Shown here: positions 57,789 to 64,000 of the stretch, piece by piece
How the letters are laid out: each line of letters begins with the position of its first letter
Position numbering within the stretch: the stretch's first letter is position 1
Origin: Tenacibaculum soleae
GTDB lineage: Bacteria > Bacteroidota > Bacteroidia > Flavobacteriales > Flavobacteriaceae
Direction: 5' to 3'
DNA length: 64,000 nt
NCBI RefSeq assembly: GCF_001693415.1
Contig: NZ_MAKX01000002.1
Span: 310,001 to 374,000 of the forward strand
Made by a program: the position numbers and the translations under genes
Notes under the pieces: model-generated
The model's input: only the letters and a program-made list of their open reading frames with translations
Told to the model about the DNA's origin: nothing
Databases searched by the model: none

Positions 57789-59048
57789 ATGAAAACTTCG
57801 ACAACGTTTAGTATTCTGTTTTGGCTCAAACTATCAAAAGCTAAAAATGGAAAAGCACCTCTTTATGCACGTATAACGGTAAATGGGAAAAGAGCAGAAA
57901 TTAGCCTCAAACGAAAAATTAAAATTGAATTTTGGAGCTCTGCCAAAAACAAAGTAAAAGGAACCAACCAAGAGGCTCGAATTATTAACGCATATTTGGA
58001 CCAGGTATCTTCAGAGCTTCACCAATCCAAAAACGAATTAAAATCCGAAGGTAAGATTACTTCAGCTCAAACCGTTAAGGCTCGTTACCTAAAAGAAGAT
58101 GAACAAAATTATTCTTTAAATGATATCATAAAATATCATAATGAAGATATGGTAGGGAAACTCAAATGGGGTACTCAAAAAAATTACTTCACAACACAAG
58201 GGTACATTGCAGATTTCATTTTTGTAAAATATAAAGTTACAGATATGTATTTAAAGCAATTGGATTATAATTTCATTTTAAAGTTTGAAAAATACTTAAG
58301 AAATTTCACACCCACAGATCACCAAAAACCAATGGGTAACAATACTGTAATGAAGCATATTGAACGCTTTAGAAAAATGATTACACTATCTTATAAACTG
58401 GAATGGATTGAAAGAGATCCGTTTATAAACTTCAAATCTAAATTTGTAAAAGTAGAAAGAGGCTATTTAACTGAAATGGAATTGAACGAAATTGAAGAAA
58501 AAGATTATTCAATTGAAAGACTACAATTAGTAAAGGATCTATTTGTTTTCGCCTGTTACACCGGCTTGAGTTATATTGATGTAATAAACTTAACAGCAAG
58601 TGATATTAATTATGGTATAGATGGCGAGTTGTGGTTAATTATGAAAAGAGAGAAAACAAACAATGCCTTACGAATTCCTATACTACCTAAAGCACTTACT
58701 TTAATTAATAAGTATAAAGAAAATCCAAAATCATTAGCAAATGCTACTGTATTTCCAAAAATGTCAAACCAAAAATTAAATGCTTATTTAAAAGAAATAG
58801 CAGATTTATGCAGAATAGAAAAGAATCTAACATTTCATCTGGCACGACATACATTTGCTACAACAGTAACTTTAAGTAATGGCGTACCTATTGAAACAGT
58901 ATCTAAACTTTTAGGTCATTCTCGCATTTCAACAACACAAATTTATGCTAAAGTGATTGAACGTAAGGTAAGTGATGATATGAAAACATTAAGAGCAAAA
59001 TTTGAGAAAGGTGTAAAAACAACCAAAAACCAATCAAGTTTTATTTAA
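57789..59048 (+). CDS. Site-specific tyrosine integrase of a tRNA-Pro island
   Basis: The 419 residues have an N-terminal arm-binding domain (about 5-75), a SAM-like core-binding domain (about 105-215) and a catalytic domain. H350 and R353 (HLARH), H377 (LGHSR) and the nucleophile Y386 (QIYAKV) are present. At the place of the first catalytic Arg the sequence reads TGLSYIDV (S261), as in the Bacteroidota conjugative-transposon integrases. The position next to tRNA-Pro marks the start of an integrated element carrying metal efflux genes. Confidence 0.9.
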   Translation: MKTSTTFSILFWLKLSKAKNGKAPLYARITVNGKRAEISLKRKIKIEFWSSAKNKVKGTNQEARIINAYLDQVSSELHQSKNELKSEGKITSAQTVKARYLKEDEQNYSLNDIIKYHNEDMVGKLKWGTQKNYFTTQGYIADFIFVKYKVTDMYLKQLDYNFILKFEKYLRNFTPTDHQKPMGNNTVMKHIERFRKMITLSYKLEWIERDPFINFKSKFVKVERGYLTEMELNEIEEKDYSIERLQLVKDLFVFACYTGLSYIDVINLTASDINYGIDGELWLIMKREKTNNALRIPILPKALTLINKYKENPKSLANATVFPKMSNQKLNAYLKEIADLCRIEKNLTFHLARHTFATTVTLSNGVPIETVSKLLGHSRISTTQIYAKVIERKVSDDMKTLRAKFEKGVKTTKNQSSFI

Positions 59049-59086
59049 AGCAAAGTTAAAATCTATTCAAATTGAATTAAATTTTA

Positions 59087-59094
59087 TACCTTTG
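59087..59094 (+). promoter_or_regulatory. Candidate -7 box of the metal efflux operon
   Basis: TACCTTTG matches TAnnTTTG and lies 8 nt before the ATG at 59103, so the transcript would have a very short leader. Confidence 0.5.
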
Positions 59095-59102
59095 TTTTCA
59101 AT

Positions 59103-59516
59103 ATGAAACAAGTATTCCATAAAATAATGTCACTTTTAATGGCTTTTGTAGTGTTATTTTCTACAATGTCATTTACTGTAGATATGCACTATTGTGGAGA
59201 TACTTTAATGGATACAGCTATATTCCATAAAGCAGAAACCTGTGGAATGGAAATGGAAAACCCATTAACTGATGGGTGTTCTATAACAAAAAAGAATTGT
59301 TGTAGTGATGAACAATTAGCTGTTGATGGTCAAAATGAATTACAACTTCAAGTTGATAAAATTACTTTTGAGCAGCAGGTATTTATTGCTTCTTTCGTAT
59401 ATACTTACATTAACCTTTTTGAAGGGTTAGATAATAACGTATCTTCTTTCGAAGAATACGAACCACCACTTGTCGTCAAGCAAATCTTCAAGATTGACGA
59501 GACTTATTTAATTTGA
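59103..59516 (+). CDS. HYC_CC_PP family exported protein
   Basis: The 137 residues begin with a signal sequence (SLLMAFVVLFSTMSFTVD) and carry the motifs that name the family: MHYCGD, KKNCCSDE and, near the C-terminus, EPPLV. The Cys and His residues may bind metal ions outside the cytoplasm. In Bacteroidota it usually precedes CusA/CzcA-type efflux genes, as here, which suggests a metallochaperone or sensor role (inference). Confidence 0.85.
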   Translation: MKQVFHKIMSLLMAFVVLFSTMSFTVDMHYCGDTLMDTAIFHKAETCGMEMENPLTDGCSITKKNCCSDEQLAVDGQNELQLQVDKITFEQQVFIASFVYTYINLFEGLDNNVSSFEEYEPPLVVKQIFKIDETYLI

Positions 59517-59538
59517 TTTTTAAACATTAGACTGTTTT

Positions 59539-59595
59539 ATCCTATGGCTGTATGTCATAAGGATGATTTTTTGTATTCGGTGTTTTCTTAACACC
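59539..59595 (+). promoter_or_regulatory. Two hairpins between the HYC protein and the RND pump
   Basis: ATCCTATG pairs with CATAAGGAT (one bulge; 59539-59564), followed by a T-run. GGTGTT/AACACC forms a second hairpin at 59579-59595. Together they could act as a partial terminator, so that the pump is made less than the small protein. Confidence 0.45.
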
Positions 59596-59624
59596 TATGT
59601 CTAACTGTTTAATAATCAAAGACA

Positions 59625-62600
59625 ATGCTAAATAAAAGCATCAAATTTTTAATAGAAAATAAACTCGTAGCAGTATTATTACTTGTTCTCTTTATAGGCT
59701 GGGGAACGGTAAATGCACCATTTAATTGGGAAACAGGATTTTTACCAAGTAACCCTGTAGCTGTAGACGCTATTCCCGATATTGGAGAGAACCAACAAAT
59801 AGTATTTACTAAATGGGATGGTCGTTCACCACAAGATATAGAAGACCAAATAACCTATCCATTAACAACATCTTTACTCGGTATTCCAGGAGTAAAAACC
59901 ATTCGTAGTTCGTCTATGTTTGGCTTTTCAAGTATCTATATCATTTTTGAAGAAGATATTGAGTTTTACTGGAGTCGTAGTAGAATATTAGAAAAACTCA
60001 ACTCGTTACCAAGCGGATTATTACCCGAAGGTGTTAATCCTGCTTTGGGTCCAGATGCCACAGGATTAGGGCAAATTTTTTGGTACACATTAGAAGGTCG
60101 TGATGAAAACGGAAATGTAACAGGTGGTTGGGATTTACAAGAATTACGAAGTATTCAAGACTACTATGTTAAATATGCACTATCGTCTGCAAGTGGCGTA
60201 TCAGAAGTGGCATCAATTGGTGGTTATGTACAAGAATACCAAGTAGATGTTAATCCGGAATTAATGCGTCAATACAATATTGGTTTACATCATATTGTAA
60301 AAGCAGTAAAAGAAAGTAATAAAGATATTGGTGCACAAACTTTAGAAATTAATCAAGCCGAATATTTAGTTAGAGGTTTAGGTTATGTAAAATCTATTTC
60401 CGACATAGAAAATGCAGTAGTTACTTCCGAAGATTACACAGCGATTAAAATTAAAGACATAGGAAAAGTGTCTTTAGGTCCTGCAACTCGAAGAGGATTA
60501 CTGGACAAGGAAGGTGCAGAAGTTGTTGGTGCTGTCGTAGTAGCGCGATATGGTGCGAATCCAATGGAAGTTATCAATAATGTTAAAGAAAAAATTAACG
60601 AATTAAGCGCAGGACTACCTTCAAAAGTATTAGCCGATGGCAGAACTTCACAAGTAACTATTGTTCCTTTTTATGACAGAACAGAACTCATTCAGGAAAC
60701 TTTAGGGACACTTAATGAAGCCCTAACATTAGAAATACTAATTACTATTTTAGTTATAATCATTATGGTATTTAATCTTCGAGCTTCTGTATTGATTTCT
60801 GGCTTACTACCAGTTGCTGTATTAATGGTTTTTATAGCAATGAAACTCTTTGGTGTAGATGCTAATATTGTGGCTTTATCAGGTATCGCTATTGCTATTG
60901 GTACAATGGTAGATGTAGGTGTAATACTTTCAGAAAACATCATTAGGCATTTAGATGAAAACAAAGATAAACTGCCTATAAATAATGTGGTTTACAACGC
61001 AACAGCAGAAGTATCTGGAGCAATTGTAACAGCAGTTATGACAACCATTATAAGTTTTATTCCTGTATTTACAATGATTGGAGCTGAAGGAAAATTATTC
61101 AGACCATTAGCCTTTACTAAAACATTTGCTTTAACAGCTTCAATTATTGTAGCGTTGTTTTTAATTCCACCCTTTGCTGCATTTTTATTTAAAAAGAAAA
61201 ACATTAAAACCAATTTCAAATATGTTTTAAATGGGGTTTTAATAGCATTAGGAATTATTGCCACAGTCTATGGTTATTGGTTAGGTTTAATCTTGGTAGC
61301 TTTTGGAGTTACAACACTATTAAGTGTTCAAAAAATGATAAGCGAAAAACAAGCAAATCTTATTAATATTATCATATCTGTATCTGCTATTGTGTTTTTA
61401 TTAGCTGAATATTGGAGACCTTTAGGTGTAGATAAAAGCATCTTTTGGAATCTCATTTTTGTAAGTATTATTTGCTTTGGTTTATTAGGTGTTTTCTCAT
61501 TATTCATAAGGTATTATACACGTATTTTAAAATGGTGTTTGAACAATAAACTAATATTCTTATCCATACCAACAGCTATTGTAATAGCAGGTTTTTTCAT
61601 AATGAAAAATACAGGCAAAGAATTTATGCCATCTTTAAATGAAGGTTCTTTTTTATTAATGCCAACTTCAATGCCACATTCTGGAGTCGAAGAAAACAAA
61701 CGTGTTTTACAACAGTTAGATATGGCTGTAGCAAGTATTCCAGAGATAAAAACCGTAGTTGGTAAAGCAGGTCGTACAGAATCAGCTTTAGATCCAGCGC
61801 CTTTGTCTATGTATGAAAATATTATTCAGTATAAATCAGAATATATGCTGAATAAAAACGGAGAACGTCAACGTTACAAAGTAAATAATGATGGTTTATT
61901 TGAATTAAAAGATGGACGTTTCATCGCTAATCCTAATAATACAGAAAATGTCACTTTGAGCGCTGTAGAAAGGTCGCAATTAATAGAAGATAATAATGGC
62001 GAATTTTATCGAAACTGGCGACCAGAAATAAAATCACCAAACGATATTTGGAATGACATTGTAAAAGTTACCAAGTTACCAGGCGTTACTTCTGCACCTA
62101 AACTACAACCTATTGAAACACGATTGGTAATGCTGCAAACAGGTATGCGTGCACCAATGGGAATAAAAGTTAAAGGTCAAGATTTAAAACAAATTGAAGC
62201 CTTTGGTGTACAGTTAGAAGGAATTTTAAAACAAGCTGATGGTGTAAAAGACGAAGCTGTTTTTGCAGACCGTATTGTAGGAAAACCTTATTTACTTATT
62301 GATATTGATAGGGAAAAAATTGCACGTTATGGTATATCTATACAAGATGTACAAGAGGTGCTAAAAGTAGCTGTTGGTGGTATGGTTTTAACCCAAACTG
62401 TTGAAGGTAGGGAGCGTTATGGAGTACGTGTTAGATACCCAAGAGAATTAAGAGCTAATCCAACCGATTTAAAGCAAATCTATGTGCCAGTTGAAAAAGG
62501 CAGTCCAGTACCATTAAGCGAATTGGCAACCATTAGATATGAACAAGGGCCACAAGTTATTAAGAGTGAGGATACTTTTTTAGTAGGCTATGTATTATTC

Positions 62601-63332
62601 GATAAAATGGATGGCTTTGCAGAAGTAAATGTTGTTGAAAATGCACAAGCTTTAATTCAGCAAAAAATAGATTCAGGCGAATTGGTAGTACCAAAAGGGG
62701 TTAATTATCAATTTACAGGAAGCTATGAAAATCAAATAAGAGCAGAAAAAACTTTATCGGTTGTAGTGCCTTTGGCATTGGCTATTATTTTCTTAATACT
62801 CTATTTTCAATTCCGTTCAGTAGGTACATCATTAATGGTATTTACTGGTATTGCAGTTGCTTTTGCAGGTGGTTTTTTAATGATCTGGTTATATGGTCAA
62901 GATTGGTTTTTAAACTTCAACTTTTTTGGCGAAAATCTGCGTGATTTATTTCAGATGCATCCAATTAATTTGAGTGTTGCTGTTTGGGTAGGCTTTATTG
63001 CACTTTTCGGAATTGCAACCGATGATGGTGTAGTTATGGCAACGTACTTAACTCAAATATTTGAAAGGAATACACCAAAAAACAAAAAGCAAATCAGAGC
63101 AGCTGTTGTTGAAGCAGGAGAAAAACGTATTAGACCGTGTTTAATGACTACTGCAACAACCATATTGGCATTATTACCAGTATTAACCTCAACAGGTCGT
63201 GGTAGTGATATTATGATTCCTATGGCAATACCAAGTTTTGGAGGTATGCTAATTGCCTTAATCACCTTATTTGTAGTACCAGTTTTATACAGCTGGAAAG
63301 CAGAAGCTCAACTAAAAAGAACATCAAAATGA
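59625..63332 (+). CDS. Heavy-metal RND efflux pump, CusA/CzcA family
   Basis: Inner-membrane proton-driven pump of a tripartite metal exporter. The 1235 residues contain the family start (FLIENKLVAVLLLVLFIGWG), DAIPDIGENQQIV, the TM4 region VALSGIAIAIGTMVDVGVIL with the proton-relay Asp, and RLVMLQTGMRAPMGIKVKG, which matches the Cu/Ag-type CusA region. It is about 190 residues longer than E. coli CusA, mainly through an extra hydrophobic insert (about 530-625) and a periplasmic insert near residues 740-810. Cu(I)/Ag(I) is the likeliest substrate, but Zn or Co cannot be excluded. Confidence 0.88.
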   Translation: MLNKSIKFLIENKLVAVLLLVLFIGWGTVNAPFNWETGFLPSNPVAVDAIPDIGENQQIVFTKWDGRSPQDIEDQITYPLTTSLLGIPGVKTIRSSSMFGFSSIYIIFEEDIEFYWSRSRILEKLNSLPSGLLPEGVNPALGPDATGLGQIFWYTLEGRDENGNVTGGWDLQELRSIQDYYVKYALSSASGVSEVASIGGYVQEYQVDVNPELMRQYNIGLHHIVKAVKESNKDIGAQTLEINQAEYLVRGLGYVKSISDIENAVVTSEDYTAIKIKDIGKVSLGPATRRGLLDKEGAEVVGAVVVARYGANPMEVINNVKEKINELSAGLPSKVLADGRTSQVTIVPFYDRTELIQETLGTLNEALTLEILITILVIIIMVFNLRASVLISGLLPVAVLMVFIAMKLFGVDANIVALSGIAIAIGTMVDVGVILSENIIRHLDENKDKLPINNVVYNATAEVSGAIVTAVMTTIISFIPVFTMIGAEGKLFRPLAFTKTFALTASIIVALFLIPPFAAFLFKKKNIKTNFKYVLNGVLIALGIIATVYGYWLGLILVAFGVTTLLSVQKMISEKQANLINIIISVSAIVFLLAEYWRPLGVDKSIFWNLIFVSIICFGLLGVFSLFIRYYTRILKWCLNNKLIFLSIPTAIVIAGFFIMKNTGKEFMPSLNEGSFLLMPTSMPHSGVEENKRVLQQLDMAVASIPEIKTVVGKAGRTESALDPAPLSMYENIIQYKSEYMLNKNGERQRYKVNNDGLFELKDGRFIANPNNTENVTLSAVERSQLIEDNNGEFYRNWRPEIKSPNDIWNDIVKVTKLPGVTSAPKLQPIETRLVMLQTGMRAPMGIKVKGQDLKQIEAFGVQLEGILKQADGVKDEAVFADRIVGKPYLLIDIDREKIARYGISIQDVQEVLKVAVGGMVLTQTVEGRERYGVRVRYPRELRANPTDLKQIYVPVEKGSPVPLSELATIRYEQGPQVIKSEDTFLVGYVLFDKMDGFAEVNVVENAQALIQQKIDSGELVVPKGVNYQFTGSYENQIRAEKTLSVVVPLALAIIFLILYFQFRSVGTSLMVFTGIAVAFAGGFLMIWLYGQDWFLNFNFFGENLRDLFQMHPINLSVAVWVGFIALFGIATDDGVVMATYLTQIFERNTPKNKKQIRAAVVEAGEKRIRPCLMTTATTILALLPVLTSTGRGSDIMIPMAIPSFGGMLIALITLFVVPVLYSWKAEAQLKRTSK

Positions 63333-64000
63333 AACATATAAAAACAATCTTTTTTCTTTTTTCTTTTCTCTTTGTTCTCAAAGGAAATGCACAAGAATTA
63401 CAAACTTTAATCGATGAAGCTTTGGTAAACAATCCAGAGATTCAAAAATTCGAGTTACAGCACAAGAGAGTTTCAGAAAAAGTAAATGAAGTTAATACCA
63501 TTCCAAATACCGAATTTGGAGTAGGTTATTTTGTAAGTGAGCCAGAAACAAGAACTGGAGCCCAACGCTTTAAAGTTTCTGCAAAACAAATGTTGCCTTG
63601 GTTTGGCTCAATAACAGCAAGAGAAAATTATGTAAGTTCTTTAGCTGAAACTAAATATGAAGATATTGTAATTGCCAAACGTAAATTAATGGTTTCGGTA
63701 TCACAATCGTATTACAAGTTATATACTAATAAAGCAAAACAAAAAGTATTAACTAACAATATCGAACTCTTAAAAACTTACGAAACAATGGCTTTAACTT
63801 CTGTCGAAGTTGGCAAAGCTTCAGCAGTAGATGTGTTACGATTACAGATGCGTCAAAATGAATTACAACAATTAAAAGAAGTGTTGCAACAACAATTTTT
63901 AGCAGAACAAACAACCTTAAATAAACTTTTAAATAGAGAAAAAGAGGTTTCTATAGTTGTTGTTGATAAATTAAATATGCCTTCTGAAGATTTTGAAATC
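63329..64000 (+). CDS. TolC-family outer-membrane factor of the metal efflux system (partial)
   Basis: The ATG at 63329 overlaps the RND pump stop by 4 nt (ATGA). The 224 visible codons start with a signal peptide (TIFFLFSFLFVLKGNAQ) and continue with long helices typical of TolC/CusC channels (LQTLIDEALVNNPEIQKFELQ, VGKASAVDVLRLQMRQNELQQ). The frame is open to the window edge, so the C-terminus is missing. Overlap and order indicate an operon with the HYC protein and the pump. Confidence 0.88.
   Translation, partial: MKHIKTIFFLFSFLFVLKGNAQELQTLIDEALVNNPEIQKFELQHKRVSEKVNEVNTIPNTEFGVGYFVSEPETRTGAQRFKVSAKQMLPWFGSITARENYVSSLAETKYEDIVIAKRKLMVSVSQSYYKLYTNKAKQKVLTNNIELLKTYETMALTSVEVGKASAVDVLRLQMRQNELQQLKEVLQQQFLAEQTTLNKLLNREKEVSIVVVDKLNMPSEDFEI

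Noticed and set aside
58569..58575. Integrase inactivated by loss of the first catalytic Arg
   Set aside because: TGLS in place of TGLR is usual in Bacteroidota conjugative-transposon integrases, so it is not evidence of decay.

Overview
The window comes from a low-GC Bacteroidota chromosome, most likely a marine member of the Flavobacteriaceae (Tenacibaculum/Polaribacter type). This is an inference. It rests on the protein families (DUF2851, fused E1 alpha/beta dehydrogenase, GH3-like protein, HYC_CC_PP protein), on -7 promoter boxes of the form TAnnTTTG, on the near absence of Shine-Dalgarno sequences, and on several TTG starts. No rRNA, CRISPR array or insertion sequence was seen, and no gene-free stretch exceeds about 270 bases.

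Layout. 1-4.6 kb (minus strand): translation block, read in transcription order as xerC and hpf (with rpsU upstream), then tRNA-Thr, tRNA-Tyr, tRNA-Gly, tRNA-Thr, tuf, tRNA-Trp, secE, nusG and the start of rplK. 4.7-10.4 kb (minus): metabolic and membrane genes (acyl-CoA dehydrogenase, HhH protein, amino-acid:Na+ symporter, RmlD-like reductase, K+ channel, PspC-like protein). 10.5-13.3 kb: uvrA. 13.4-22.1 kb: a secreted cysteine-rich peptide (bacteriocin-like) island. 22.3-28.4 kb: LOG-family protein, an M1-like protein lacking HExxH, and a fused 2-oxoacid dehydrogenase E1. 28.4-31.5 kb (minus): an NAD salvage operon with an NrtR-type Nudix regulator. 31.5-43.4 kb: mixed housekeeping, including a peroxiredoxin/thioredoxin group and a YtxH/holin-like envelope operon. 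43.5-47.8 kb (minus): ABC exporter, MscS and an NtrC-like regulator. 48.0-53.9 kb: a marR-fadN-fadA-fadE beta-oxidation operon. 54.1-57.3 kb: PLP enzyme, cupin, trxB. 57.5-64 kb: tRNA-Pro followed by a tyrosine recombinase and a Cu/Ag-type RND efflux set, probably the left end of an integrated island.

The most interesting part is the peptide island. Four short precursors share one leader (MKKSIL..LGKALNK). Three leaders end in Gly-Gly and the fourth does not. The cores carry 4, 2, 4 and 6 cysteines. Beside them are a C39-peptidase ABC exporter, an HlyD-type adaptor, a protein joining a catalytically dead C39-like domain to VKOR and thioredoxin domains (disulfide formation), a two-lobed aspartyl protease with a PDZ domain, and an atypical response regulator with Glu at the phosphorylation site. 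A roughly 55-60 bp element occurs four times in the same orientation, three times just upstream of a precursor. It can fold as a hairpin whose loop pairs with a downstream segment, and the pairing is kept by compensatory changes in the most divergent copy. It may be a structured RNA leader or a DNA operator that marks precursor genes.

Other regulatory signals stand out: a true Shine-Dalgarno sequence on rpsU, three NrtR-like operators (one lying directly on a promoter), and a duplicated perfect palindrome upstream of marR-fadNAE.
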